Shown here: one piece after another, positions 1-9,166 of the stretch
How the letters are laid out: each line of letters opens with the position of its first letter
How positions within the stretch are numbered: position 1 is the first letter of the stretch
Assembly: GCF_040717535.1 (NCBI RefSeq)
Contig: NZ_JBFEFI010000001.1
Span: 248,001 to 312,000 of the forward strand
Reading direction: 5' to 3'
DNA length: 64,000 nt
Source: Thalassoglobus sp. JC818
Lineage (GTDB): Bacteria; Planctomycetota; Planctomycetia; Planctomycetales; Planctomycetaceae
The notes under the pieces: model-generated
Database searches by the model: none
The model's input: only the letters and a program-made list of their open reading frames with translations
What the model was told of the DNA's origin: nothing
Translations under genes and position numbers: made by a program

Positions 1-99
1 AATTCTCCGGCAGCGACAGAACCTGCTGGCTTTGATATTCCGATGCACTTGACCGTACGATTCCGATCGAACATGCGCGCAGATTCCTCACCAAGTTGA
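1..99 (+). CDS. C-terminal fragment of an unknown protein
   Basis: An open frame runs from the first base of the window to a TGA at 97-99, giving the last 32 residues of a protein whose start lies outside. The visible tail includes the segment FDIPMHLTVRF. It stops 10 bases before the ATG of the PepSY-type gene, so the two are probably cotranscribed. The fragment is too short to assign to a family. Confidence 0.5.
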   Translation, partial: NSPAATEPAGFDIPMHLTVRFRSNMRADSSPS

Positions 100-109
100 A
101 ACTCAGATT

Positions 110-1078
110 ATGCAAAATCCCGAACAAGCCAGCTTCGAAGAAGAGACCACCACTCAGACAAACGGCAATTCGCGTCGACCAAAACGCCTTTCAACTCGGT
201 TGATGCAGTTGATCCGCCGAATTCATCTCTACTCGGGACTGCTGCTCCTGCCGTGGGTTCTTCTCTACGGCATCACGGGCGCAATGTACAACCACCAATG
301 GCTCTTTCCAGAAGTCGCGATGCAGCCACTCTCGGAAGAGGTCATCGCAACCACTCCGATGAAAGAGTTTCCGACTCCGGAAGGATTCGCGCAGCAGGTC
401 GTCGATACTCTCCAAGCTGCGACCCCGCAATCCGAAATCCTCCTCGCAGAGAACTCACGAGCAGAGTTCACAGGGGATCTGCTCTTCGAAGTTTTCGCCA
501 ACGGAGAACGTCACGTCGTTCACATCGATCCCGTCACCCAGGAATCGCATCTCGTCACATTTCCGGAAAATCCTGAAACACCCGTTCCGGTGATCGAAGA
601 CCTTCAAAGCTTCATCAAGATCGACAACGATCCTCACGTTTCAGCTTTGAATTCGGTGCGCCCCCTTCTTGACGAAGCAGGGATCACTTCCGGAAACCCA
701 AAACCATTTGGATGGGCAAAGCTCAACTTTCTGGCCACGGTCGATGGAGAACTCGCCCGCGTAACTTACGTCCTGAAGGACGGCCATGTTGATGTGACTC
801 ACTACAATGGTGACGACGGATTTACCCCGCGAGCGTTTTTCATGCGACTGCACACTTCGCACGGTCAATCTCCACACTGGAATGGACGAAGCCTGTGGTC
901 GTTGTTTGTTGACACGATGGCAATTGCGATGGTCACGTGGGCACTCTCTGGTGTCTTGATGTGGTGGCAGATCAAGCGGACGCGTTGGATCGGAGCGGCC
1001 CTGCTTTTAATCAGCATCGCGACAGCTGCGTTCATGTACATCAGCATGCAAGACTTCTACGCGACAACAAAGCTGTAA
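110..1078 (+). CDS. PepSY-associated TM helix family protein
   Basis: A 322-residue inner-membrane protein. A hydrophobic segment lies at about residues 38-60, following the motif RRIHLYSGL that is typical of PepSY-associated TM proteins. A periplasmic part of about 200 residues follows, then two closely spaced segments at about 265-312. The conserved-looking RLHTSHG lies just before the second segment. In other bacteria this family often sits beside TonB-dependent iron uptake genes and has been linked to ferric-reductase-like roles, but nothing here identifies a substrate. The upstream gene ends 10 bases before the ATG, which suggests an operon. No strong Shine-Dalgarno sequence precedes the start. 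Family call is fairly secure, function is not. Confidence 0.75.
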   Translation: MQNPEQASFEEETTTQTNGNSRRPKRLSTRLMQLIRRIHLYSGLLLLPWVLLYGITGAMYNHQWLFPEVAMQPLSEEVIATTPMKEFPTPEGFAQQVVDTLQAATPQSEILLAENSRAEFTGDLLFEVFANGERHVVHIDPVTQESHLVTFPENPETPVPVIEDLQSFIKIDNDPHVSALNSVRPLLDEAGITSGNPKPFGWAKLNFLATVDGELARVTYVLKDGHVDVTHYNGDDGFTPRAFFMRLHTSHGQSPHWNGRSLWSLFVDTMAIAMVTWALSGVLMWWQIKRTRWIGAALLLISIATAAFMYISMQDFYATTKL

Positions 1079-1425
1079 GCTGCTGCCGGAAGTTTGCGCA
1101 CAGACTGCCAGTGAAGTTACCGATCTGAGTGTGCGGTATTGACACACCGTGTGAAATCGATTCCTCTTTAATTAGTAGATTTCATCAATCGGTTTGCCTC
1201 AAACCGCTAAAAATCACTGGCAAAGAATTTTTCGGTCGAATTGAAATACTGCGAAACGCGCCTTGCATGTTTTTCAATACTGATGCTTCCCTTTGACCGG
1301 TTTTACAACCAGTTTGAAGTCAACTGATTGCACAATGCCGTTGGAAGGGAAGTGAATCCCGGCTGATGTCATCCGTTCATCATAGGTGATCTCACCACGA
1401 CGACGGACTTTTGGGAGATTTTTAG
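1079..1425. other. Intergenic region upstream of the Xre-like regulator
   Basis: No gene is supported in these 347 bases. A TTGACA hexamer at 1139-1144 overlaps a small palindrome, CACAC-C-GTGTG, at 1142-1152. No convincing -10 box lies at the right distance. The palindrome could be an operator for the regulator that follows, but this is weak. Confidence 0.3.
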
Positions 1426-2127
1426 ATGCCGGCACCGCGAACAGGATTCCAGACCATTCCCGGCCATCTCACCCACTACCTGGATGAGCTTGACCTCAAG
1501 AGAAAAGACCTCGCTGCCGCACTGGGAGTGAGTCTCCGTACGGTCTACAACATTGAATACTCTCGCAAGCGGGCAAATCGAGACTTGCTCGACAAACTTG
1601 CAAAAGTTCTCAATCAGTTCGCCGAGCAACAACCTCATCTCAACAATTTGACTCTCACGGCAGATCACTTCATTGATCATCCATCATCGTTTGCAGCAGT
1701 CTTCCTGCAATCAGTCTTGTTGAATGACTCCAGCTTCTTTTTTGTCGGAGAGAATCCGATTGCTGGTCCAGATTTCCGCTGGAAGGCTCCCGGCTCTCAT
1801 GTTGCGATCCCGTTTGCAGGTGATTACTCCGGTGCGGAATCACAAGTGCTACTCAATCGACTTCACTCAACGGTGAAACAAGTTGGCCTGGAAGAGATTC
1901 AAATCCTACACAACCGCACGAACTGCCAGGTTTACGTGCATTCCATTTCTCTCTTCGAGCATCCGGAAAGCGGCGAAGTCTTCAAATTTGCCGCGTCTTC
2001 CGATCTCAACCTAAGTGGCAACAGGCTAACCGAAGTTCAATCGGTCTACGATTACGAACTCGTTGCCGAATTCCTTCAGTCCGGGACCGCACCAAGACCA
2101 CGTAAGTCCCATCCAGCGTGCAACTAG
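1426..2127 (+). CDS. Xre-like helix-turn-helix regulator with unknown C-terminal domain
   Basis: A 233-residue cytoplasmic protein. Residues about 14-58 read as a Cro/CI-type helix-turn-helix (LKRKDLAAALGVS, then RTVYNIEYSRKRANRDLLDKL), the usual pattern of an Xre DNA-binding domain. The rest, about 170 residues, contains no domain I recognise; it may be a sensor or a helical ligand-binding region. A GGGAG Shine-Dalgarno lies 8 bases before the ATG, supporting this start. The gene is flanked by about 350 bases on each side and so seems to be a single transcription unit. It faces opgH tail to tail. Target genes are unknown. Confidence 0.75.
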   Translation: MPAPRTGFQTIPGHLTHYLDELDLKRKDLAAALGVSLRTVYNIEYSRKRANRDLLDKLAKVLNQFAEQQPHLNNLTLTADHFIDHPSSFAAVFLQSVLLNDSSFFFVGENPIAGPDFRWKAPGSHVAIPFAGDYSGAESQVLLNRLHSTVKQVGLEEIQILHNRTNCQVYVHSISLFEHPESGEVFKFAASSDLNLSGNRLTEVQSVYDYELVAEFLQSGTAPRPRKSHPACN

Positions 2128-2509
2128 CGACAATTCTTCGTTTTTCGAATTTGATTGGTTCCGATTCTAGCCGACCTTCGAACTCAAAGCGTTAACCTCC
2201 TGCGGTCGGTCTTCAGAATGATTCGAAAACCGCCCCAGCAGATGTGCCGGAAAGCGCCAGATCCACAAGCAACTTGAAATCTGTAAGCGATTAAAATTCC
2301 GTTCTCATCGAAACACAAGTTTTCGAGAGCCGAGACAATCGGACTCAACTGAAGATCAGCCTCCCAAGCAGTGGGCCAGCCGGGGGCCGATTGCGCGGAG
2401 ACAGATCCCCCCCTTGAATCTTGTCACCGCCATCAGCCCCCCGATTGGGTGATCTGCCCAACTCAATCTTCCCAGATTGCAAATCGTCAAAGCAACTAAG
2501 TCACACCGT
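2128..2509. other. Convergent intergenic region, HTH gene / opgH
   Basis: No gene is supported here. The region has runs of 5-7 C on the plus strand around 2390-2450 (G runs in the opgH transcript) that can form imperfect stems, for example AGATC-CCC with GGGT-GATCT. No U-tract follows, so I do not call a terminator. Confidence 0.35.
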
Positions 2510-4561
2510 TCAAACGCCTTGACTGATGCTCAGTTTTTGACGGGCTCGACGGATTTCGTGGGCATTCGACAAAATCGCCAAACGTTGCTGTTCACTTAGG
2601 GTCGGCCAGTCCTCAAAGTCGAATCCTTCAATCGCCGAGTTTTCTTCCGACTCCCCGCAGGTCTCCGTCAAGATCTTTAAGTGTAGATCAATGTAATCGG
2701 GGTCAGAAAAGAGTTCGTTGCTGAAGTCATGTTCACGAATGGTCGCCAAGAGTTCGTTCCTGTACTGACTTCGTTGCTTCAAGAGTTCTGGCGGGTTGGT
2801 TTCCTCAGGAATCAGAAACAATCCGCGCTCCTTCGCTTCGACTCCCAGCTGAGCGCTGCCGAGCAGGGTGATCAGCGGAATCGACAACATCAGCCCAGCA
2901 GTGAACGGAAGCATCCACAAACCGAACGACAAAGATGCTGAGAAACTCATCAGCGTGAGTACGACTCCGAGGGCCGTGTGTGGCCAATATCGCGTCGCTG
3001 CATCTCTCCATGCCACATCCCGGTCATCTCGCGACTGACAGCTCCATTGCACAGACTTCCCAAGAATCGCATACACGACAAATGAAGTGTGATAGATCGC
3101 CAAGATCGGCGCGATCAGGATTGAAACGAGGATTTCCAGCAGAAGACTGACGAAGAGTTTCCCAGCCCCCCCCAACGACTTCAATCGTTCTGGCTGGATG
3201 AGGTTCCAAACGAAACTCCACACTTTTGGGGCGAGGAGCATCGCAAACATCGTCAGGAACAGGTGTGCCACGCTCCCTGTTGATCCAGCATTCGCTGAAT
3301 CGAAATATGCCCCCAGGAAGCTCGTTGACATGAACAGGATCCAGAGACCTGCAGAGAGGTAAGAGAACACGCCGGTCGCAAAGTGCATACGCGTGGGACG
3401 TTCAAACCCCGAGCACATTAACAGACGTGCGTGTTGTAGGTTTCCTTGGCACCACCGCTGATCACGAATGACGTAATCATCGACTGTAGTCGGACACTCT
3501 TCGTAGCTTCCGCCCAAATCCGCAGTTTCAACCTTGAACCCCGCCTTCAACATCAAACCCGCTTCGACGAAGTCATGACTTAGAATCTCTCCGCCGAGAG
3601 GAGCTTTCCCCGGCAGAACAGGCAGCATGCAGTGCTCAGAGAAAGCTGCGATTCGAATGATCGCATTGTGTCCGAAATAGTTCCCTTCTGATTGAGTCCA
3701 GGTTTCATAACCCTTCAGGAAGACCGCTCCATAAATCGTCGCTGCGAATTGTTGCAGCCTCGCGAAGAGACTCGTTCGCTGTACAGGCTTCGGTGGAACT
3801 TGCAGAATCCCTAAGTGCGAATCGGTCTCCATGCGGTGGACCATTTCCACCAACGTCTTTCCCTCCATTACGCTGTCTGCGTCGAGCACAATCATGTGCT
3901 CATATCCGCCGCCCCAGCGACGGCAGAATTCGGCGAGATTACCCGCCTTCCGCGACACGTTTTTTATTCGACGGCGATAGAACAGTGACATTCCATCCGG
4001 AATCAGCTTCACCGTCTCAGCCCACACACGTTCTTCCTGAAGCCATATTTCCGACTTCTGAGTGTCGCTCAACACGAAGAAGTCGAAGTGCTTGTGCTGC
4101 CCCGTGCTGACCAGGCTTTCAACCATGGCGCGAATTGACGCAAAAACCATCGCGGGTGATTCGTTGTAGACTGGGATCAGAATAGCATTGCGTGTCTGCA
4201 ACGTTTCACCAGATGTGGGTCGCTTTTCACTTCGATGACGAATCCGGAACATTTTCTGAGCAACGAGAGTCAAGAAGCCAATCGTCGCGACCCAGAATGC
4301 GAAGCTGATCCACAGGCTGAGAATGGAAAAAAGACCAACGCTGACTGCCTCCAGAATGTTTAATTCGCCGTGAAAGACGAACGTCAAATACTCCAGAGAT
4401 AACCATGACGTTGTAAGAATCGACAGCACCGCGAGGAGAACTCGCACAGTGCGAGTACCCCAATGAGGTCGAGTCGGAAGTGTTTGCTTTACATTGACCA
4501 TCTTGTCACCACTCAGCATGAGATACTGCGCACCTTCGCCGCGCACACGGGTCCGATTCAT
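2510..4561 (-). CDS. opgH: Glucans biosynthesis glucosyltransferase H
   Basis: Inner-membrane glycosyltransferase that elongates the linear backbone of osmoregulated periplasmic glucans from UDP-glucose. The 683 residues begin with two membrane segments (about 35-55 and 70-105). A GT2-type catalytic domain follows with PVYNE, the VLDADSVMEG aspartates and the QxxRW-like RDQRWCQGN, then four or more C-terminal membrane segments. E. coli OpgH is longer (about 850 residues) at both ends. The start is uncertain: in-frame ATGs at 4519 and 4501 are also possible, and a GAAGGTG stands 11 bases before the one at 4519. It lies downstream of opgG in the same direction, matching the usual opgGH order, but with 415 bases between that hold a possible small gene. 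Confidence 0.9.
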   Translation of the reverse strand: MNRTRVRGEGAQYLMLSGDKMVNVKQTLPTRPHWGTRTVRVLLAVLSILTTSWLSLEYLTFVFHGELNILEAVSVGLFSILSLWISFAFWVATIGFLTLVAQKMFRIRHRSEKRPTSGETLQTRNAILIPVYNESPAMVFASIRAMVESLVSTGQHKHFDFFVLSDTQKSEIWLQEERVWAETVKLIPDGMSLFYRRRIKNVSRKAGNLAEFCRRWGGGYEHMIVLDADSVMEGKTLVEMVHRMETDSHLGILQVPPKPVQRTSLFARLQQFAATIYGAVFLKGYETWTQSEGNYFGHNAIIRIAAFSEHCMLPVLPGKAPLGGEILSHDFVEAGLMLKAGFKVETADLGGSYEECPTTVDDYVIRDQRWCQGNLQHARLLMCSGFERPTRMHFATGVFSYLSAGLWILFMSTSFLGAYFDSANAGSTGSVAHLFLTMFAMLLAPKVWSFVWNLIQPERLKSLGGAGKLFVSLLLEILVSILIAPILAIYHTSFVVYAILGKSVQWSCQSRDDRDVAWRDAATRYWPHTALGVVLTLMSFSASLSFGLWMLPFTAGLMLSIPLITLLGSAQLGVEAKERGLFLIPEETNPPELLKQRSQYRNELLATIREHDFSNELFSDPDYIDLHLKILTETCGESEENSAIEGFDFEDWPTLSEQQRLAILSNAHEIRRARQKLSISQGV

Positions 4562-4662
4562 CGACGTCGATCGAGATGCCTTCGAGAAATTAGAGCGTCT
4601 GATAAGGCAACTTCTGAACGGATCAACTCACCACAGTTGTCCGAAGTTCTGCGGAAGGACTG

Positions 4663-4857
4663 TTAGCCTCTCCACAGACCTGAGACGGTGAGCGTCGTGA
4701 GAACGCCTGCCCAGAAGTCCGTTGAGAACATACGGACTGATTCAAGTTGCATTGGATTGCCCAATTGCAATGGCACTTCAGGCGGCACTGCGTGACGTTC
4801 GGCAATGACCTGAGTTGCGTTTTCTGGGAACTTCTTAGTTGAGCTGTAACTATTCAT
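4663..4857 (-). CDS. Small protein encoded between opgG and opgH
   Basis: A 64-residue frame on the opg strand, between opgG and opgH. An AAGGAG sequence lies exactly 6 bases before the ATG at 4857, one of the best Shine-Dalgarno matches in the window. An in-frame ATG at 4863 abuts the same AAGGAG and is a worse start. The protein has a polar N-terminus, a proline-rich middle (VPPEVPLQLG) and a short hydrophobic C-terminus (FWAGVLTTLTVSGLW) that could be a membrane anchor. I recognise no family. Position and ribosome binding site suggest a real gene, perhaps an accessory of the OpgH glucosyltransferase; that role is inference. Confidence 0.55.
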   Translation of the reverse strand: MNSYSSTKKFPENATQVIAERHAVPPEVPLQLGNPMQLESVRMFSTDFWAGVLTTLTVSGLWRG

Positions 4858-4976
4858 GACCATCTCCTTGATGTGATCATTGTGAAACGAAGGTAATTGG
4901 CTTTGCGAGGCGCCAGTGAAGATTGCTTAGTGTTTCACCCGCAAGTTACTGGAACTCAGAAACTTGTTAAGTCGAA

Positions 4977-6566
4977 TTAGTCGATTCGTGTATAGACCTG
5001 CGGAAATTGATACTTCGGAACTTGATGAGAGCACAAACCGGACCAGGTTTCGGAGAGCCGCCGATTCGAGTCTTTCAGAGTGACCTGAATTTCAACCGGG
5101 GCTGTGACTTCAATCGGGTCGATTTTCAGGTCCACTCGCCAGCCGGTCTTTGTCTTACAACTTTGTTGCTCAACAACCTCGCCGCGAACGGTGAGTAGGT
5201 CGAGTGACACCGGAGTCTGCTCCGAAAGCTCTTTAATCGCTGATCCACGAAAGTGAAGTTGTACGTCGATCGTCCCATCTTCATTTCGTGATAAAGAATG
5301 TCGCACAACCCGTGCCAAGAATTCGCTCGATCTTGGTTTCACAGAGCGAAACTGAACTTCATATTCCAGATCCACAGGTTCACCGACTTTGATTTGATCG
5401 CCAGGGACCCAGAAGGCGGCGATGTTGTCATGCCCTTCATGTGGTGCGGGCAGTTCGAGCAATTCCACAGTTCCGTTGAGCCACGGACTCTTAGGCTTCA
5501 CCCAAACGTCAGGACGTCGGTGATATTGAGCTTCGTCATCGAGATAACGGCTGTATCGTCGCTCACGTTGAATGAGGCCGAACCCGTGCAGTTCCGCTAC
5601 CTCGAATTTCGAGAGTGAGGGATAACTCTGACGGCAGAGAGATCGCCAGATTGTTCCAGCGTCACCAGCATCAATCATTAATCCGTCGGCATCGTGTACT
5701 GACGGTCTCTTGTCGAGTGGAGGTGGTTCAATCGCGTCTCCCCACATCCACATGCTTGTCAGTGGAGCCATCCCGATCTTGCAATCAGTGTTTCGAAAAT
5801 AAAGTCGCGCTCGGACGTCGACCTTCGTGTTCGTCGTGCCGGGTTGAAGTTCGAACTCGTATGCTCCGACGACAGATTCGCTATTCATTAAAGCCAGAAC
5901 GGTTAGCGTTTTCTGTTCAGGTTCGGGCTCGACAATCCAGAGGTCGGTAAAGGCGGGAAATTCTTCGGACTTATCCGTCCCAGCATCCAGCGCCAGTCCT
6001 CGCGTTGAAGATCCGTAAACTGTATTTGCAGTACGGGCTCGGAAATAAGACGCTCCTAAAAACGTGAGCATCTCCTGACCGTCGTCAGCGTTCGGGAACT
6101 GGCCGACGATTTTCACGCCCGCGAATCCGGTATCGGCAGGGACGTTTCGACCGGCCAGCGGTCCTCGATACTCAAAGAAAGTTGGGTCAAAAGGAACAGC
6201 TTCCTCACTTGGTGATTTCGTTTCGGTCTGATTGTGGATCAGACTGACGTTGACTTTGTTGCGATGCACAAATCCTCGATGGAACAATTCGAACCAGTAC
6301 GGTTTTGACTGATTCCACCAGATCGCTCTCTCTGGACGAAAAGCAATCATTCGGTAGTCGTCATACGACAAATTCGAAATTGAATCCGGGAGTTCGGGAC
6401 TCTCGGGAGCTTTCTGAAGAGATAATGCTCTCGCATAGCGATCGAGATCAGAGAAACTGCAAATACAACCTGCCCTCAATGTCTCTTGCCCCCAGATTGC
6501 CGAACCTGCGTAGAGGTGACTCGACATCAACATGATGAGCGCCGCAACGCTGTAAAACGTTCGCAT
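4977..6566 (-). CDS. opgG: Glucans biosynthesis protein OpgG/MdoG (periplasmic)
   Basis: Periplasmic protein required for osmoregulated periplasmic glucan synthesis, thought to act on beta-1,2-glucan during branching or release. The 529 residues begin with a Sec signal peptide (about 1-26, ending near SAIWGQ). Family landmarks follow: LSYDDYRMIAFRPERAIWW, FELFHRGF, FPAFTDLWIVEPEP, APLTSMWMWGD and the segment with DADGLMIDAGDAG. Length is close to the E. coli protein (511). AGGAAG lies 9 bases before the ATG. A strong sigma-54 promoter motif is present about 75-95 bases upstream. It is the first gene of the opg unit and is followed by a small gene and opgH. Confidence 0.93.
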   Translation of the reverse strand: MRTFYSVAALIMLMSSHLYAGSAIWGQETLRAGCICSFSDLDRYARALSLQKAPESPELPDSISNLSYDDYRMIAFRPERAIWWNQSKPYWFELFHRGFVHRNKVNVSLIHNQTETKSPSEEAVPFDPTFFEYRGPLAGRNVPADTGFAGVKIVGQFPNADDGQEMLTFLGASYFRARTANTVYGSSTRGLALDAGTDKSEEFPAFTDLWIVEPEPEQKTLTVLALMNSESVVGAYEFELQPGTTNTKVDVRARLYFRNTDCKIGMAPLTSMWMWGDAIEPPPLDKRPSVHDADGLMIDAGDAGTIWRSLCRQSYPSLSKFEVAELHGFGLIQRERRYSRYLDDEAQYHRRPDVWVKPKSPWLNGTVELLELPAPHEGHDNIAAFWVPGDQIKVGEPVDLEYEVQFRSVKPRSSEFLARVVRHSLSRNEDGTIDVQLHFRGSAIKELSEQTPVSLDLLTVRGEVVEQQSCKTKTGWRVDLKIDPIEVTAPVEIQVTLKDSNRRLSETWSGLCSHQVPKYQFPQVYTRID

Positions 6567-6914
6567 TTCGGTGAACTTCCTGATTGGGAAACGTTTTCGA
6601 TGAACTCGAAAGACTTGACGTTAGATATGGGTTAGCAACTGTCGCACGAACCGTGCCAATTGATCGATCAGACTTCACCTCCGTGACTTGTGACGTCTGA
6701 ACACATTTCACCGGGAAATTGTTCAATCCGATTTCGTTTCTGAGGAAAAAGAGATGAAAACGCCGATCGGTAGCCAAGTTCGACTGCTCCGAAAACAGCC
6801 AAAGTGCGCTCTAAAGCAACATTTCAACTCGTGTCTATACTTGCATCGATCGTGGGGGAAGCTGGAACTTCAGCGGATGAAATCACTCCGTGTTCTGCAC
6901 ACTTCTCAGAGTGA
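6567..6914. other. Divergent intergenic region, opgG / PH-like membrane protein
   Basis: This holds the opgG leader and its sigma-54 motif (6642-6659). For the rightward gene, a TATACT hexamer near 6834 could be a -10 box, but no good -35 partner was found. No gene is supported. Confidence 0.4.
6642..6659 (-). promoter_or_regulatory. Sigma-54 promoter motif upstream of opgG
   Basis: On the minus strand the motif reads TTGGCACGGTTCGTGCGA. It has a perfect -24 box (TTGGCACG), then exactly 10 bases between the GG and the GC of the -12 box (GTGC against the consensus TTGC). Transcription would start near 6630, leaving a leader of about 65 bases before opgG. No enhancer site was identified. Confidence 0.6.
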
Positions 6915-6977
6915 TTGAAGGACATACGCCCTCGGGCAACTCGAGGCGGCACGTTTCAATCGTTGCCAATATCTGCT

Positions 6978-7679
6978 ATGCCATTTGAAGCCATTACAGC
7001 GGAAGCTGACCCGTCAACAATTCAACATGTGACCATCATTCAAGCGAGCGTTATGAGTTATCGGTTTCGCAAGCACTTATTCACAGCAGGGCATCTGATC
7101 GAGTTGACCGAGCGCGGCGTGCAACTTTCGCGACATGATGGAAGACCGATACGCTTCCTCGAATTCAGCGACATCAAAACGGTTCAGGTCTTTGATTCGG
7201 GAGAAGCAGAAACGGAAGACGGGCGACTGTTTACCATGAAGGCGTGTCGACTCATTCCTCGCTGGGGAAGATCGATCGAGATTATCTCGACCAGCTATAT
7301 CGGAATGGGATCGAAGAAGTATCGACAGAAGGCATCGAACCATCGAGAAGAGTTTCAAAAGCTCGTTCACAAGATTCAGCAAGAAGTGTCTCAAGCGAAT
7401 CCGGATGCTGTGTCTTTCTCAGGAAGTCGAGCAATTCAGTTGATGTTCGCCTTCGTCAGTCTGCTCGGGCTGGGCCTGGTAATCTTCGGAGTTTATGCTC
7501 CGCTTGTAAGTCGAAAACCACTCTCGAAGACCTGGTTCATTTCTCTGATTCTCATCGTCGTTGGAGTTTCTTTCATGCGGACTTTCTGGATGCTGGCGCT
7601 CTCGTACAAACCAGAAATACAGCCACTCAACGAACTACTTCAAGCTGTCGAAACACCTGCTGCGAAGGACTCGGAATAA
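6978..7679 (+). CDS. PH-like domain membrane protein of unknown function
   Basis: Read from the ATG at 6978 this is 233 residues; the frame extends to a TTG at 6915 and another ATG lies at 7053. The first about 140 residues look like a beta-rich PH-like or bPH domain (HLIELTERGVQLSRHDGRPIRF, then IKTVQVFDSGEAETEDG). Two membrane segments follow near the C-terminus (about 168-190 and 200-222). No catalytic motif is visible. Its TAA stop overlaps the ATG of the next sulfatase by one base (TAATG), so the two are translationally coupled. The role is unknown; a signal-responsive or membrane-organising function is a guess. Confidence 0.6.
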   Translation: MPFEAITAEADPSTIQHVTIIQASVMSYRFRKHLFTAGHLIELTERGVQLSRHDGRPIRFLEFSDIKTVQVFDSGEAETEDGRLFTMKACRLIPRWGRSIEIISTSYIGMGSKKYRQKASNHREEFQKLVHKIQQEVSQANPDAVSFSGSRAIQLMFAFVSLLGLGLVIFGVYAPLVSRKPLSKTWFISLILIVVGVSFMRTFWMLALSYKPEIQPLNELLQAVETPAAKDSE

Positions 7680-9166
7680 TGCGTCTGCCGACGAAATCAC
7701 TTGCGATCATCACTTCACTCGTCCTTGTGGCATGTCTGGTAAGCAACTGTGCTCACGCAGAGGAATCCGTGAGCCAGCGTCCAAATGTCTTATGGATCTA
7801 TGTCGATGACATGAGCGACTGGCTCGGATGCAACGGCGACTCGCTTGCACAAACTCCCAACATCGACCGCCTCGCTTCATCCGGCGTTCTCTTCGAAAAC
7901 GCGTTCATGCCTTCACCTGTCTGTTCCACAACTCGCTCCGCGTTGATCACCGGAACAATGCAGACAACGTTCGGGCTTCATCAACATCGCACGATGATCA
8001 AAGATCCGCTCCCGGAAAACGTCGTGACCGTTCCGGAACTCTTTCGCGAAGCAGGATACTTGACGTTCAATGAAGCCAAGGACGATTACAACTTTGCACG
8101 ACCGCGTGAGCAAATGTATTCACCAGAGTTTGAACGTCCGGGATTTAAGAGCCACCTGCCAGGCAGTGATCTGTCCTGGCTTGCTCAATTGCGGGGCAAG
8201 CGATTCTTCGGGCAGATTCAGCTCGCTGGGGGAAAGTGGGGAGGGGAGACCGGAAGCAAATTTCCCTCTTCGAGTCGGATCGCCGAAGACGAGGTATCTG
8301 TCCCTCCTCAGTATCCAGACAACAAAATCTTTCGGAATGCAATCGCTCGTCATTACGAGCAAATCGCCTACACCGATCAACAGGTCGGAGCGATCATTGA
8401 CGCGCTGAAGGAATATGACCTGTGGGAAACGACGATTGTCTTCTTTTTCACCGATCACGGATCTCCGCTTCCAAGATCGAAGCAGTTCCTCTACGAAGAA
8501 GGAACGAGAGTTCCGCTGATCATCCGCATCCCTGAAAGGTTTTCTTCCACTGCTTCGCAACCAGCAGTTCGGACGGATCTTGTCAGTGGAATTGATATCT
8601 CGACGACAACTCTGGCTTTGGCGGGATTCGACATTCCGGGATACATGGAAGGACACGACCTGCTTTCCGCCAGTCAACAGCCTCGCAAGTACGTCATTTC
8701 AGCAAGAGACCGATGCGGAATTGCCGTCGACAGAATTCGTGCGGTTCGAACGAATCAGTTTCGTTATATCGACAACGAGACGAACGACCGTCCGCTCTAC
8801 CAGTCGCAATACCGAGACCGGTTTCCGACGATCGTTGAATTGAGAACTCTCTTCGAAGCTGGAGAACTTTCTCCGCTTCAAGCCAGCTATCACGATGCTG
8901 GAAGTCGCCCTGCCGAAGAGCTCTATGATGTGATTGCCGATCCGCATCAGATCAATAATCTCGCAGCCAATCCTGACTTTCAGTCGACACTGGAGAGTCA
9001 TCGCCAACTTCTGAGAGAGTGGCGGGCAACAACACGAGATCACGGCTTGATCCCGGAAAGCAAGGCTTCGCTTCGCCTCGTTTATGACCAAGCAAAAGGA
9101 CGCTGCCCAGCACCTGAGTTTGACATCTTTCGAGAAGAAGATTCTCGACCAACCGGTGATGAATAG
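7679..9166 (+). CDS. Exported sulfatase, N-sulfoglucosamine sulfohydrolase-like
   Basis: A 495-residue sulfatase with a Sec signal peptide (about 1-27). Metal-binding features are present: VLWIYVDDM near the start and TDHGSPLPR late in the protein. The formylglycine motif lies at residues 82-86 and reads C-S-T-T-R, where most sulfatases have C-x-P-x-R or C-x-A-x-R. The arrangement PVCSTTRSALITG followed by GLHQHRT resembles heparan N-sulfatase-like planctomycete enzymes from memory; this is not a database result. The ATG overlaps the stop of the upstream membrane protein. Likely substrate is a sulfated glycan in the periplasm, but linkage and sugar cannot be read from the sequence. Confidence 0.85.
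   Translation: MRLPTKSLAIITSLVLVACLVSNCAHAEESVSQRPNVLWIYVDDMSDWLGCNGDSLAQTPNIDRLASSGVLFENAFMPSPVCSTTRSALITGTMQTTFGLHQHRTMIKDPLPENVVTVPELFREAGYLTFNEAKDDYNFARPREQMYSPEFERPGFKSHLPGSDLSWLAQLRGKRFFGQIQLAGGKWGGETGSKFPSSSRIAEDEVSVPPQYPDNKIFRNAIARHYEQIAYTDQQVGAIIDALKEYDLWETTIVFFFTDHGSPLPRSKQFLYEEGTRVPLIIRIPERFSSTASQPAVRTDLVSGIDISTTTLALAGFDIPGYMEGHDLLSASQQPRKYVISARDRCGIAVDRIRAVRTNQFRYIDNETNDRPLYQSQYRDRFPTIVELRTLFEAGELSPLQASYHDAGSRPAEELYDVIADPHQINNLAANPDFQSTLESHRQLLREWRATTRDHGLIPESKASLRLVYDQAKGRCPAPEFDIFREEDSRPTGDE

Noticed and set aside
1139-1170. TTGACA as a sigma-70 promoter for the Xre-like gene
   Set aside because: TTTAAT follows at 22 bases, not 16-18.
8120-8677. A 185-codon minus-strand frame
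   Set aside because: Inside the sulfatase gene with intact sulfatase motifs on the plus strand.
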